DNA of 64,000 nt, from contig NZ_RSAA01000004.1 in NCBI RefSeq assembly GCF_003931915.1, forward strand, positions 1 to 64,000. The letters run 5' to 3'. This DNA is from Saccharopolyspora rhizosphaerae (GTDB taxonomy: Bacteria > Actinomycetota > Actinomycetes > Mycobacteriales > Pseudonocardiaceae). The translations under genes and the position numbers were made by a program. Every line of letters starts with the position of its first letter. The stretch's first letter is position 1. Positions 18,476 to 27,755 of the stretch are shown piece after piece. The notes below the pieces were generated by a model, which was not told where the DNA came from, did no database searches, and saw nothing but the letters and a program-made list of their open reading frames with translations.

Positions 18476-18555
18476 CTTCACGGCCCCTTTCGCCACGGTC
18501 AACTCGACACGGTCCACGATCGACCCGTGCCCCCGAGAATGCCACGGGGTGTGCG

Positions 18556-19998
18556 TCAGGCCACTTCGAACTCGACGTCGCGGCGGGCGGGATCGGCGGT
18601 CACCAGCCGCACCCGGACCTGCTGGCCCTCGGCGAGGCTGCCGCCGGCGCAGCGGGCGATGATCGGCGGGTCGGCCACGAAGACCTCCCCCGCCACCCCG
18701 TTGGGCACGCGCAGCACGGTCGCCGGGAACTCCTCGCCGACCCGCGATTCCAGCGACCACGCCTGGGTCTGGGCGATGCAGGCCCGCTCGACCTGCGCGG
18801 CGACCCGGTCGGACCCGCCCATGGCGGAAGGGAGTTCGCCCAGCGCCAGCAGCACCCACTGGGGAATCTCGCGCCCGGCGGTCACCGCCAGGCAGACCTC
18901 CGCGCTGTAGCGGTCGACGAGCCGCCGGATCGGTGCGGTGACGTGCGCGTAGGACGCCCCGATGCCGGCGTGCCCGGCCTTGGCCGGGGCGCCGGTGCCG
19001 AACGCGGTGTAACCGGCACCGCGCAGCAGGCGGGTGGCCGCGACGTGCACCGCCAGCGCCTCGGGGCGGGCGGGGTCGAGATCGGCCAGCGCTTCGGCCG
19101 CCGACAGGCCGACCGGCCAGTGCACGCCGAGCTGGTTGGCCGAGCGCCGCAGCACGTCGACGGTGTCGGCGTCCGGGTCGGGCACCGTGCGCAGCACGCC
19201 GACGCCGGCCTCCAGCATGATCTCAGCAGCGCACATGCCGGTGAGCAGCGAGATCTCGGCGTTCCACTCCTCGACGACGATCCGGGGCCGCAGCGCCAGC
19301 CGCCAGCCGCCGTGACCGTCGGACTCCACCTGCTGCTCGGGCAGGCCCAGCTCGATCGCGCCGCGTCGCAGCGCCTGCTCGCGGCGGAGCCGCCCGACCT
19401 CCGGCAGCAGGTCGATCGACGGGTGCGCGCAGCCCTGCTCCAGCGAGCGGTGGACGCCGTCGTAGTCGAGGCGGGCGACCGACCGCACGAGCGCCCGGCG
19501 CAGGTCCACCCGCTGCGGCGAGCCGTCGGAGTCCAGGTCGATGGTCCACAGCACGGCCGGGCGCACCTGGTCGGGCAGCAGGCTCGCGGCGTCCTCGGAC
19601 AACCGGGTGGGGTGCAGCGGGATGTTGCCGTCGGGCAGGTAGAGCGTCTGGCCGCGGCGTCGCGCCTCCTCGTCGAGGGCGCCACCGGGCGGGACGAACG
19701 CGGCGACGTCGGCGATGGCGTAGTGGATCCGGTACCCGCTGCCGCGGCGCCGCAGCAGCACCGCCTGGTCGAGGTCCTTGGCCCCGGGCGGGTCCACGGT
19801 GACCAGCGGCAGGTCGATGGCGTCGTGGCGGACACCGGTGGGCAGCGGTTGGGCGACGGTCTGCTCGACCTCGGCGAGCGCGCCGGTCGGGTAGTCGCGA
19901 GGCAGGTTCAGCTCACGCCGGATGGCGGCGAAGTCCGCGTGCGCGGCTGCGGGAGGAACAGCGTTGACGCCGTTCGGGGACTTCTCCGCCGCCGCCAC
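18556..19998 (-). CDS. RNB-domain (RNase II/R family) exoribonuclease
   Basis: A 480-residue single-polypeptide RNB protein expected to degrade RNA 3' to 5'. The catalytic cluster reads DPPGAKDLDQAV (about 68-79), followed by RIHYAIADVAAFV, GQTLYLPDGNIPLHPTRLSEDAASL and the C-terminal SYAHVTAPIRRLVDRY, where Arg residues support catalysis. Compared with E. coli RNase II, the cold-shock domains are missing and a small OB-like tail remains. The fourth acidic residue of the DxDD cluster is Gln, as I recall for this short actinobacterial subgroup. GTG 19998 starts 6 bases after the stop of the small upstream gene, so the two are probably cotranscribed. Confidence 0.9.
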   Translation of the reverse strand: MAAAEKSPNGVNAVPPAAAHADFAAIRRELNLPRDYPTGALAEVEQTVAQPLPTGVRHDAIDLPLVTVDPPGAKDLDQAVLLRRRGSGYRIHYAIADVAAFVPPGGALDEEARRRGQTLYLPDGNIPLHPTRLSEDAASLLPDQVRPAVLWTIDLDSDGSPQRVDLRRALVRSVARLDYDGVHRSLEQGCAHPSIDLLPEVGRLRREQALRRGAIELGLPEQQVESDGHGGWRLALRPRIVVEEWNAEISLLTGMCAAEIMLEAGVGVLRTVPDPDADTVDVLRRSANQLGVHWPVGLSAAEALADLDPARPEALAVHVAATRLLRGAGYTAFGTGAPAKAGHAGIGASYAHVTAPIRRLVDRYSAEVCLAVTAGREIPQWVLLALGELPSAMGGSDRVAAQVERACIAQTQAWSLESRVGEEFPATVLRVPNGVAGEVFVADPPIIARCAGGSLAEGQQVRVRLVTADPARRDVEFEVA

Positions 19999-20004
19999 GG
20001 GAGC

Positions 20005-20190
20005 TCAGTCCTCTTCTTTCCAGCGGCGGTCGGCCTCGTCGGCCACCTTGGTCCGTTCCTCGGCTATCTCCAGCGCACGAGCAGCGGTCTGCTGGTCCGG
20101 GTACGGGCCCAGCCGGTCAGCGGCACGACAGCCCGACTTGGGCTCGACCTGCCGATGCTTCAGGCAGAAGTACCAACCTCCGCGGGCCAT
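20005..20190 (-). CDS. Conserved actinobacterial 61-residue protein
   Basis: A small basic-then-acidic protein, MARGGWYFCLKHRQVEPKSG followed by a CRAADRLGPYPDQQTAARAL stretch and an acidic KEED end. It matches a protein I know from many actinobacteria: a Cys-containing KH motif, RLGPY and a helix with the pattern of a SPOR-like repeat. ATG 20190 starts the conserved part. It sits 6 bases ahead of the RNB ribonuclease gene in the same orientation, so a connection with RNA turnover is possible, but no function is established. Confidence 0.8.
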   Translation of the reverse strand: MARGGWYFCLKHRQVEPKSGCRAADRLGPYPDQQTAARALEIAEERTKVADEADRRWKEED

Positions 20191-20275
20191 GCTTCGAGCC
20201 TCGCACGCGAACGCCGTGCTGTCACGCGCCGAGCGCCGGTTCGACCGAGATGTCGGAACGGGCGCCCACGATCGG

Positions 20276-20725
20276 TCACCAGGCAGGAGGAGGTGGTGGC
20301 GCGGCCGGCGGCCGGGCTCCCCGCGGTGGGATCGGGTCCAGGCAGGACACCAGGACCTGGAGGGCTTCCGGGTCGTCGATCCGGCGGCCGTCGCGCATCC
20401 GGTACTCCAGCTCACCGTCGTCGCCGACCTCGACGGTGCAGCCCACCTCCGCGAGCTGGTCGTCGTCGAGGTTGGCCAGCTGCTCGTAGCGGGACGGCAC
20501 GACCCGGTAGACGGGCCACTGCACGTGCCCGAACGCCTGGTGGAACTCGGCGAGCAGGTTGCGCATCTGGTGCTGCCACGGCAGGGGCATCGCCTCGGCG
20601 AGCGACCGCGGTAACACCGCGTAGCCCGAGGAGCTCCCGGGCGGGGACTGGTTCAGGTAATCACCGAGCGGCGTGCTCGAGGCGGGCGGACCGGTCGGCC
20701 GCGGGATCGGGTCCGGCGTGAACAT
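20276..20725 (-). CDS. Hypothetical protein, last gene of the T4SS-like operon
   Basis: A 149-residue soluble protein with Pro-rich ends (FTPDPIPRPTGPPASS and PPAAPPPPPAW). The folded middle includes LPWQHQMRNLLAEFHQAFGH and DDDQLAEVGCTVEVGDDGEL. A strong GGAGGGGG six bases before ATG 20725 fixes the start. The gene follows the NlpC/P60 gene by 44 bases on the same strand and is probably part of that operon. I do not recognise the family; the operon suggests an accessory role in secretion or transfer. Confidence 0.7.
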   Translation of the reverse strand: MFTPDPIPRPTGPPASSTPLGDYLNQSPPGSSSGYAVLPRSLAEAMPLPWQHQMRNLLAEFHQAFGHVQWPVYRVVPSRYEQLANLDDDQLAEVGCTVEVGDDGELEYRMRDGRRIDDPEALQVLVSCLDPIPPRGARPPAAPPPPPAW

Positions 20726-20769
20726 GAGCAACCCCCTCCGGTGTTCCAGCAGGCCGCCGCCATTGTTAC

Positions 20770-21783
20770 CTAACGCGCACCTCCCGCGGCGGGCACCGCG
20801 CCGGGCGGCGCGGGCGTGTCCGCGACCGGCCGCACGACCGTCGGCAGCAACTGCCCGCCGTCCCACAGCTTCGTGACCTCGACCGACTCACCCGGCTGCG
20901 GCGCGTGGAGGAGCTGGTCGTCGCCGAGGTAGAGCCCGACGTGGTGAATTCCGCGCGGATCCCGGCCGTAGCCCCAGAACACGAGATCACCCGGTTGGGC
21001 CTGTGCCAGCGGCACGTGCACGCCGCCCTGGAAGTACTGGGTCTGCGAGTACTTGGGGATCTCGACGCCCGCCGCCTTCCACGCCTGCTGGGTGAGGCCC
21101 GAGCAGTCGAAGGCCGCCGGACCGGCCGCACCCCACACGTAGGGCTTTCCCAGCTGGCCCTTCGCGTACGACAGCGCCTGTTCGGCGAGCACGCTGGAAC
21201 CGGGCAGGTCCTCGCAACCGGTGATGCCGGGGACGTCGCCCTGGACGCTGACCAAGTGCGCCGCCATCGGCTCCCAGCGGTGGTAGCGCAGCGGGAACGC
21301 GGAGCGCTCGACGCGCTGCGCGGCGGTGCCCGGCCGCAGCTCCTCCCACCCGGGGACGGCCAGCAGCACGTCGTAGAACTTGTTGATCTGGTAGTCGACG
21401 TCGGTGACCTGCGCGACCGAGCCCCAGCCCATCGAGGGCCGCATCTGGAAGATGCCCAGCGAGTCGCGATCGCCGTGGGCCACGTTGGCCAGGTTCGACT
21501 CGGTCTTGCCCGCCTGGATGGCGATCTGCCAGGCGCGCGGCGGAAGTCCGCGCTGCTTGCCGACGTCGATGATGCGCTTGGCGATCTGGACGGATTCGGG
21601 CTTGAGGGTGCGCGCGTCGCGCTCCCCGCGCCCGGCGCCGTCACCCCACGGTCCGAGGTCAGCGCTGCAGTTCGACCAGCCCTGGTTGCCGCCGCTGCCG
21701 CTGATCAGCATGGTCAGCGCCCCGAGGCCGATCATCCCTGCGAAACCCGCGAGCACGACGACGGCGACCACGAGCTTGCGCAT
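20770..21783 (-). CDS. Bifunctional cell-wall hydrolase: lytic-transglycosylase-like plus NlpC/P60 peptidase
   Basis: A 337-residue exported or membrane-anchored protein that should open peptidoglycan for the secretion complex (VirB1/CwlT-like role). An N-terminal helix (KLVVAVVVLAGFAGMIGLGA) is followed by a lysozyme-like segment with Glu in AIQAGKTESNLANVAHGDRD and LGIFQMRPSMGWG. The C-terminal NlpC/P60 domain (about 205-320) has catalytic Cys in AFDCSGLTQQAW and His in GIHHVGLYLG. It begins 4 bases after the preceding gene, inside the operon. Combined muramidase/endopeptidase proteins are a hallmark of Gram-positive conjugation systems, which is the main reason for this reading. Confidence 0.85.
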   Translation of the reverse strand: MRKLVVAVVVLAGFAGMIGLGALTMLISGSGGNQGWSNCSADLGPWGDGAGRGERDARTLKPESVQIAKRIIDVGKQRGLPPRAWQIAIQAGKTESNLANVAHGDRDSLGIFQMRPSMGWGSVAQVTDVDYQINKFYDVLLAVPGWEELRPGTAAQRVERSAFPLRYHRWEPMAAHLVSVQGDVPGITGCEDLPGSSVLAEQALSYAKGQLGKPYVWGAAGPAAFDCSGLTQQAWKAAGVEIPKYSQTQYFQGGVHVPLAQAQPGDLVFWGYGRDPRGIHHVGLYLGDDQLLHAPQPGESVEVTKLWDGGQLLPTVVRPVADTPAPPGAVPAAGGAR

Positions 21784-21786
21784 GCG

Positions 21787-22374
21787 TCAGCCTTCCTTGT
21801 CGTACTGAGCCACCCGCCATCCGGCCGGGGTCTTGTTCACGGTCACGTTGAGCACCCCGATGTCGGTGGGCAGCCGCACGACCATCGAGCCCTCGGTCGA
21901 GCTCACCGCCGCAGGAGCGCCGGTGACCACGTTGCCCGCGTTCACCGGGTCCACGGTGGACAGCTCGCTGAGGAACTCGTCGGTGGTCAGCGGACGCAGC
22001 CCGTCCAGCCACTGCCGCCGTTCGGCGCCGACCGGGTGGTTCACCCAGGCCTCGCCCCACTTCTCGACGACCGCCACACCGGCGGGGTCCGGCGCGGTCG
22101 GCGTCGGTCCCGCCTGCGGCACGGAGATCGTCGGCGGCCGCTTCGGCGTGGGCACCACGGCGGAACGCTGCGGCGGGAGCTGGTAGCTCGTCGTCCGACC
22201 GCCACCGGCGGCCTCGTTGCGGCTCGGCGGCGGTTCGGGCAGCAGGAGTCCGACGACCGTCGCCGCCGCGCCCACCACGACCAGTGCGGCCGCCAGGTGC
22301 TTGGGCGAGCGCAGCGGCCAGCCCCAGAACCTGCGGTACACCGCGGCTCGCCCGCGGTGCGTCCGGATCGGCAT
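21787..22374 (-). CDS. Membrane-anchored hypothetical protein of the T4SS-like operon
   Basis: A 195-residue protein with a short cytoplasmic N-terminus (RTHRGRAAVYRRFWGWPLRS), one membrane helix (about 27-46, AAALVVVGAAATVVGLLL), a Pro/Thr-rich linker and an extracytoplasmic C-terminal domain ending NVTVNKTPAGWRVAQYDKE. The topology and late-operon position resemble the TcpC/VirB8-like conjugation proteins of Gram-positives, whose NTF2-like domains also follow one helix; this is inference. ATG 22374 overlaps the upstream stop codon (TGATG), so translation is coupled. Confidence 0.75.
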   Translation of the reverse strand: MPIRTHRGRAAVYRRFWGWPLRSPKHLAAALVVVGAAATVVGLLLPEPPPSRNEAAGGGRTTSYQLPPQRSAVVPTPKRPPTISVPQAGPTPTAPDPAGVAVVEKWGEAWVNHPVGAERRQWLDGLRPLTTDEFLSELSTVDPVNAGNVVTGAPAAVSSTEGSMVVRLPTDIGVLNVTVNKTPAGWRVAQYDKEG

Positions 22375-24326
22375 CAGCTCCCCCTCGTCTGGTCGCCATC
22401 GGCCACCTCCAGCCCCCGGGAGGGCCGGTAGATCACGTGCACGGGACGGCCCTGCACGACCTCGCGGTCGGCGAGGCGCGGCGACTCGCCCACCGGCTGG
22501 TCCGACACCCGCTCCACCGTCGCGCGCGACGGGATCAACACCGGATCTTCGTCGTTCCCGTCCCACTTGGCATCCGCCACCGGGTTGGTATCAACCACCC
22601 GACTGGTCGCACGTGCCTCCGCGGCGCCCTGCGCACCGCCCGGCCGGCGCGGTGAAGCGCCGCCGGCGGGAAGGGCTCCGGCCGCGGCACCACCGTTCGA
22701 GGGGAGGGCGTCCGGCGCGGACGGGGCACCGTCCTCGCGGTCGAGCCGCTGCGCGACCGCGGGCAGCGCCGCCTCCGGGCGCCACCTGCGCGGCCGGTCG
22801 TCGTGGTCCTCGTCGACGTCGCTGTCGCGCAACTGCTCCCAGAACTCGCCACCGGCCGGGCTCTCGCCGCGACGGCCGAAGCGCGCGAAGACCCCGCCGG
22901 GTGCGCGAGGCGCCGCCCGGCCGACCGTGCCCACCGACAGCTCGACCATCTGGGTGAGCCGCCGGACGGGTTTGGCGATCAGCAGGAACACGATGGTGAT
23001 CAGCGCCGCCAGCAGGATCTGGGTGAGCGCCGAGAAGCCCCGCGAGGGGTCGAAGATCCAGGTCAGGATCAGCGTGTGCAGGCCCGCCATCGCCGAGATC
23101 ATCACGACGTTGAGCACCGCCGCGCCCGCCACCCGGCCGATCAGCCGCAAGATCTGGTGGTAGACGAGCGCGACCAGGCCGATCAGCGGCCCTGCCAGGA
23201 TCAGCACCCGCAGCAGCACCTGCGCGAGCAGGATCGTGGCCTTGGCCAGCAGCTGGAAGGAGGCGTAGGAGAGCGACTGCACGCTGGCCAGCACGCCCGC
23301 GCCGACCCGGCTGCCATCGATGCCCTGGAAGTAGCCGTAGGAGCTGCCCATCTTGCCGGCGACGTCCTCGAACGCCTGCTTCTTGGGCTCCGGCGACCCG
23401 GCGTCGGCCCCGGCGTTGACCTCCTGCTTGGTCCAGGCCTGGGCGCGCAGCAGTTCCCGGCCCCACTGCTGGGCCTGCGGGGTGTCCGGCGATCCGAACT
23501 CACCGCGCAGCCAGTTGCGGTAGACGACCTGGTCGTGCAGCAGCGTCGGCAGCGCGTTCGCCTCGTCGACGCCGACCTCGTGCAGGAAACCGGCCTGCAC
23601 CGCCGAGGTCCCGGTGATCACGATCTCGTCGAGCGCGTGCGTGTAGACCAGCGGCGTCAGGTAGGTCGCCGAAGCGAACCACAGGCCGGCCAGCGCCCAC
23701 ATGCCGCGCTTGCCGATGCTGGCCAGGTCGCCCTGCCAGATGTAGCGGAACAGCACCACCGCCAGCACCAGCGCGACCAAGCCGAACCAGGGCGCGAACA
23801 CGCTGTCGTAGAGCGCGACCGTGCCGGTGGCGATCACCTCGTCCAGCGGGTCCATCAGGTCGCCGTTGAGCAGCGCGTAGTGCAGCCCGTTGGTGGCGCC
23901 CACCAGGTTCTTGGCGAGGTTGAACAGCTCGTTGCCGACCCAGGTGTCGACCATCGCCTCCGGGTGCGTCACACCCTGCGGGCCGCAGCCGAGGTCGTAG
24001 GTGTGCCAGACCAGACCGGCGTAGCCGACCTCGTCGTAGGCGCTGCCCGGGTTGCCCGCGCCCAGGGGCGCGGGGTCGAGCGCACCCACCATGCCCGAGC
24101 CGGGCCGCTCCGGGTTCGGCGCCTCCTTGCAGTCGAGGCCCTGGCCCCAGGCCGGGGCCGCCAGCAGCGACTGGAACGCCAGCACACCCGCGACCAGCAG
24201 GTAAGCCTTGCGGCGACGGGGCGTCAGCACCTCAGCCGAACGCGTCCGGCGGTTGATCACCAGCGTGGTGATCACCGCTGCCAGCGCAGCGGCGATCACC
24301 ACCATGCCCAAGACCGCGCCGCTCAC
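22374..24326 (-). CDS. VirB6/TrbL-like polytopic membrane protein
   Basis: A 650-residue membrane protein with roughly eight helices: two near the N-terminus (VVIAAALAAVITTLVI and LVAGVLAFQSLLAAPAWG), two near 178-225, and a cluster at about 355-470 (VLRVLILAGPLIGLVALVY, VLNVVMISAMAGLHTLILTW, LLAALITIVFLLIAKP). A large Cys-containing extracellular loop lies between the first pairs. The C-terminal 180 residues are polar, charged and cytoplasmic. This architecture, directly next to a VirB4-type ATPase, fits the inner-membrane channel subunit of a type IV secretion system. The GTG start overlaps the VirB4 stop codon (GTGA). Identity is by architecture and context, not by a conserved motif. Confidence 0.75.
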   Translation of the reverse strand: MSGAVLGMVVIAAALAAVITTLVINRRTRSAEVLTPRRRKAYLLVAGVLAFQSLLAAPAWGQGLDCKEAPNPERPGSGMVGALDPAPLGAGNPGSAYDEVGYAGLVWHTYDLGCGPQGVTHPEAMVDTWVGNELFNLAKNLVGATNGLHYALLNGDLMDPLDEVIATGTVALYDSVFAPWFGLVALVLAVVLFRYIWQGDLASIGKRGMWALAGLWFASATYLTPLVYTHALDEIVITGTSAVQAGFLHEVGVDEANALPTLLHDQVVYRNWLRGEFGSPDTPQAQQWGRELLRAQAWTKQEVNAGADAGSPEPKKQAFEDVAGKMGSSYGYFQGIDGSRVGAGVLASVQSLSYASFQLLAKATILLAQVLLRVLILAGPLIGLVALVYHQILRLIGRVAGAAVLNVVMISAMAGLHTLILTWIFDPSRGFSALTQILLAALITIVFLLIAKPVRRLTQMVELSVGTVGRAAPRAPGGVFARFGRRGESPAGGEFWEQLRDSDVDEDHDDRPRRWRPEAALPAVAQRLDREDGAPSAPDALPSNGGAAAGALPAGGASPRRPGGAQGAAEARATSRVVDTNPVADAKWDGNDEDPVLIPSRATVERVSDQPVGESPRLADREVVQGRPVHVIYRPSRGLEVADGDQTRGS

Positions 24327-27214
24327 CGGGCGTCGTCCCCACCCCGCTCGCCCGGCCGGCGGGTCGAGCTCTCGGTGCCGTCATCGAAACCGATGCCGAC
24401 GCTTTCGAGTTCGAACTCGTCGAACGCTTCGAAGTCGTCCCCGTAGTCGTCCTCAGCGGGGTTCAGCGCGGACGTGGTGGAGTCGGAGTTGGCGCCGTCC
24501 CCGTCGGGGGCGGGCGCCAGCGCCCGCGGTTCGCTGTCCGGCTCGGAAGCCGGGGTGGTGTCCAGCGATTCGCGCAGGTGCTCCAGGTGCGGGCCGGAGA
24601 AGTCGATGCGGATCTTCTCCACGCCGCCCGCGCCGTCGCCGAAGATGAACTGGCGCGGCGCGCGGTCCCGCTGCGTGGCGTTGCGGGCCGGGCCCGGCCG
24701 GCGACCCAGCGCCGAGACGACCTGCTCGTAGCCCGCGTCGACCGGCACCTTCAGCAGCTTCAACGCGTCGGCCTGCGCCTGCTCGTCGTCGAGCCGGCCG
24801 ACGAACACCGAGTCCAGCAGGGACACGAAGCCCTGGATGCGCAAGAAGTCCGCCGGGATCTGACTGGACAGCAGCACTCGCACGTTCCACTTCCGGGAGT
24901 CACGAGCGAAGCGGTTCATCAGCACGCGGCCGGTCGGGACCTCGGAGAGGAAGAACGCCTCGTCGATCCAGACGCCCTTGCGCTCGCCCTTGGGCCGCTC
25001 GTAGATCGACCGCTGGGTCAGCCAGGCGGCGAGGTTGAGCATCTCCACGCCCAGCGCCTCGGCGTCGGTCCAGTGCTCGCGGCCGACGCCGTCCTTGGGC
25101 AGCGTCAGCCCGGCCATGGTCAGCACCGTGAGCCGGTCGTCGCGGGTCTCGGAGTAGGGGTCGGCGTCGTTCTCCGGGATGAGCAGCGCCATCCGCTCCC
25201 GGATCTCGTCGAGGAAGTCGGCGACGACGACCGCGTGCTCGTGGTGCTCGCTGGCGTCGCGGCGCAGCGCCTCGAAGACCATGCCCGGGTGCGCGTCGAC
25301 CCGCCCGCCGACGGCGCGAACCGCGCGCAGCAGCACGATCCGCGTCTGCGGCAACTTCGCCACCTCGTAGGGCAGCAGGCCGGTGAGCACGTCGAGCACC
25401 AGGCGCCGCCGGGTGGCGGCGGCCAGCGCACGCTCCCGGCGCCAGCCCCGCTCCGGGTCGTCCTCGTCGACGAAGTGCTCCAGCTCCGGCTCGGCGACCA
25501 CCCGGTACGGGTTGAGGATGCCGGGCTGGGCGTTGAGCAGGTTGATGTTGCGGGCGTAGGGCTTGATCTCCGGCAGGTTGCACAGCTCGGCGAGCGGACC
25601 CGACGGGTCCAGCAGCGTCCAGTGCGCCCCGGAGCGCAACGTCTTGTAGACGATGCCGCCGCCGAGGAACGACTTGCCGCCACCGAGACCGGCGACCATC
25701 GCGGTGAGGCCGGAGGCGTCGCGGACCTCCTGCGCCATCCACGGGTCCCAGGCGACCGGGCGCCGGGTGGCGGTGCAGGTCTCGCCGAGCAGGATGCCGC
25801 GGCGGTCACCGACCTCGGCGGTCGCCTGCGGCACCGCCGACGCCGCCCACACCACGGAACCGCGGCGCAGGTAAGCGGTGTTCGCCAGCGGCTCACCGGG
25901 GATGAACTCGCGCGCCATCGCGTACTGCGCCTCGGGGTGCTCGATGGCGACCTTCGGCTTGTACAGGTCGAGGATCTGCTGGGCGAGCCGCAGCGCGTCG
26001 CGCTCGGTGGGGCCGGACACCGCCAACCGCCACCAGGACTTGACCCGGGTGGCCAGGGCGGTGAAGCCGGAGGTCATCTCGTCGTCGATCTCCAGCACTC
26101 GGCTCGCCTGGCGGGCCAGCGAGGTCGGCGGCTCCAGGCCGTGCTCCTCGGTGTAGTGCCGGACCTGGGAGCGGACCTTGTTCATCTGCCGCTGCAGTTC
26201 GCCACCGACGTCCTCGGGGCGCCGCACGTAGATCCGCGCCGACCACTCCACCGGCGCGGGCAGACGGTCGGAGTGCTGCATCCACGGGTCGTCTATCTCC
26301 GGGATCTGCAAGCCGTGCGTCTGGCCCACGGTCAGCACCGCGACGTGCCGGGTGACGCCGGCGTTGGACCCGGTCCGCCCGCGCACGGTCACCGTCGGGG
26401 CGTACGGGTCCTGGTGCATGTCGGAGGCGTCGGTGAACGACGCGAGGTCCTCGGGTTCCCACGGGGCGCCGGGCACGGCGGGGAGGTTGCGCGGCGCGGG
26501 CAGGCCCAACGAGCAGGACCGGTGCATCAGCCAGGAGACCTCCTCGGCGGTCACCGGGCGACCGTCCAGCCCGGCGGAGCCGATCACCTGGTCGAGGTGC
26601 TCGATCTCGCTGTCGAGCGCGAGGAGTTCGGCGTCGACGGCCTCCGGGAAGACCTTCTGCAGCAGCGGCGCGGCGCGCTCGACGGCGCGGTCCACGACGT
26701 TGCGGGTCTGCACCTGGACGCCGAGGTAGACCTCCTTCTCCGCCATGGAGCGGCCCATCAGCTGCTGCTGCTCGCCGACCATGTAGTCGTCGAAGCTCAG
26801 CGTGCCCTCGGTGTCGGGCAGCGGGTTGCGCGCGTTGTGCACGTGCGCTTCGGCCCACATCCGGATCGGGTAAGGCCGGTTGGTCACCCGCAGGTGCAGC
26901 CAACGCCCCTGCAGTTCCGAGTACTGGCCTGCGATGGCCGCGATGAGGTCCTGCCGCTGCGAGTCGGAGCGGAAGGACCAGCGCTGCGGGGAGAGCCGGT
27001 ACCAGGCGAAGACGTCCTGGCCGGTGCGCAGCAGGTGCCCGTCGATGGTGCGCGCGGCGATCGACGGGGTGTAGGTCGGGATCGACTGCTCGTCGCCCAG
27101 GCCTCGCGCGCGCTTGCGCGGCTTGCCGCTGCCCTTGGCACCGCGGACCTTGCCGCTGGAGCCACGGGGTACCTGCTGCGGCTGCTGCTCACCGCCTCGA
27201 CGGCGACCGAACAC
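24323..27214 (-). CDS. VirB4/TraC-like secretion ATPase
   Basis: A 963-residue cytoplasmic ATPase, the likely motor of the secretion complex. A basic Gln/Gly-rich N-terminus precedes a long conserved N-domain. Walker A is MVAGLGGGKSFLGG near residue 511 (GLGGGKS, an unusual three-Gly version) and Walker B is KGVWIDEAFFL near 750. SSQIPADFLRIQGF with a nearby Arg follows, as in VirB4 and TrwK ATPases. The last 130 residues are acidic and low in complexity. The start overlaps the upstream gene by 26 bases. Two ATPases (VirB4 plus a coupling protein) are expected in a conjugation system; only this one is in the window. Confidence 0.85.
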   Translation of the reverse strand: MFGRRRGGEQQPQQVPRGSSGKVRGAKGSGKPRKRARGLGDEQSIPTYTPSIAARTIDGHLLRTGQDVFAWYRLSPQRWSFRSDSQRQDLIAAIAGQYSELQGRWLHLRVTNRPYPIRMWAEAHVHNARNPLPDTEGTLSFDDYMVGEQQQLMGRSMAEKEVYLGVQVQTRNVVDRAVERAAPLLQKVFPEAVDAELLALDSEIEHLDQVIGSAGLDGRPVTAEEVSWLMHRSCSLGLPAPRNLPAVPGAPWEPEDLASFTDASDMHQDPYAPTVTVRGRTGSNAGVTRHVAVLTVGQTHGLQIPEIDDPWMQHSDRLPAPVEWSARIYVRRPEDVGGELQRQMNKVRSQVRHYTEEHGLEPPTSLARQASRVLEIDDEMTSGFTALATRVKSWWRLAVSGPTERDALRLAQQILDLYKPKVAIEHPEAQYAMAREFIPGEPLANTAYLRRGSVVWAASAVPQATAEVGDRRGILLGETCTATRRPVAWDPWMAQEVRDASGLTAMVAGLGGGKSFLGGGIVYKTLRSGAHWTLLDPSGPLAELCNLPEIKPYARNINLLNAQPGILNPYRVVAEPELEHFVDEDDPERGWRRERALAAATRRRLVLDVLTGLLPYEVAKLPQTRIVLLRAVRAVGGRVDAHPGMVFEALRRDASEHHEHAVVVADFLDEIRERMALLIPENDADPYSETRDDRLTVLTMAGLTLPKDGVGREHWTDAEALGVEMLNLAAWLTQRSIYERPKGERKGVWIDEAFFLSEVPTGRVLMNRFARDSRKWNVRVLLSSQIPADFLRIQGFVSLLDSVFVGRLDDEQAQADALKLLKVPVDAGYEQVVSALGRRPGPARNATQRDRAPRQFIFGDGAGGVEKIRIDFSGPHLEHLRESLDTTPASEPDSEPRALAPAPDGDGANSDSTTSALNPAEDDYGDDFEAFDEFELESVGIGFDDGTESSTRRPGERGGDDAR

Positions 27215-27749
27215 CGCGAACCTCCTTGCTACGCGTGCGCCTGCTTCCGACCTGCTGGGTCCGGGTGGTGCGCGGCTGCTGCTGCGCCTGCCGGCCCTCT
27301 TGCCTGCGTGCTTGCGACTGCCGCTGGGTCTGCCGCTGGGCTTGCCCCTGCCGCGCTCGACCGCGGCGGGGACGCTTGTTCTTGGGCACGGGACGACGCC
27401 GGCGCACCCGGACCCGGGCGGCGCTGGCCGCTCCGCCGGTGGCCTGCGACTTCTCGCGGGGGGCCGTCAGCTCTCGCATCCACATCTGCATCACCGCGCC
27501 GAGCGGGCGCTCGTGCCCGATCTTGGCGCAGATCAGCCGAGTCAGCGCGACGGTGATGACCAGCGCCCACGCCGTGGAGAAGAAGCCGAAGCCGATGTTC
27601 ATCCGTCGTTCGACGGCGAGGACGAGCAGGAACACGACCGTGCCGACGCCCCACGCCACGTAGCGGGCACGCCAGGGGAAGGTCGCCTTCGGCGGGCCGA
27701 GCCAGACGGCGTCCACCCGGTAAACCTCGTCATCGGTGCGTATTCGCAC
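27189..27749 (-). CDS. Small membrane protein, VirB3/PrgI-like position
   Basis: A 186-residue protein with an N-terminal soluble stretch (RIRTDDEVYRVDAVWLGPPK), two adjacent membrane helices (about 33-50 and 55-75) and an 80-residue Arg/Gln-rich basic tail that would stay in the cytoplasm. In conjugation operons a two-helix VirB3/PrgI protein lies immediately before VirB4 and overlaps it, as here (26 bases), so that role is likely. GTG 27749 begins 6 bases after the upstream stop codon. The basic tail could bind DNA or the membrane. Confidence 0.7.
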   Translation of the reverse strand: MRIRTDDEVYRVDAVWLGPPKATFPWRARYVAWGVGTVVFLLVLAVERRMNIGFGFFSTAWALVITVALTRLICAKIGHERPLGAVMQMWMRELTAPREKSQATGGAASAARVRVRRRRPVPKNKRPRRGRARQGQAQRQTQRQSQARRQEGRQAQQQPRTTRTQQVGSRRTRSKEVRGVRSPSRR

Positions 27750-27755
27750 TGAGCA

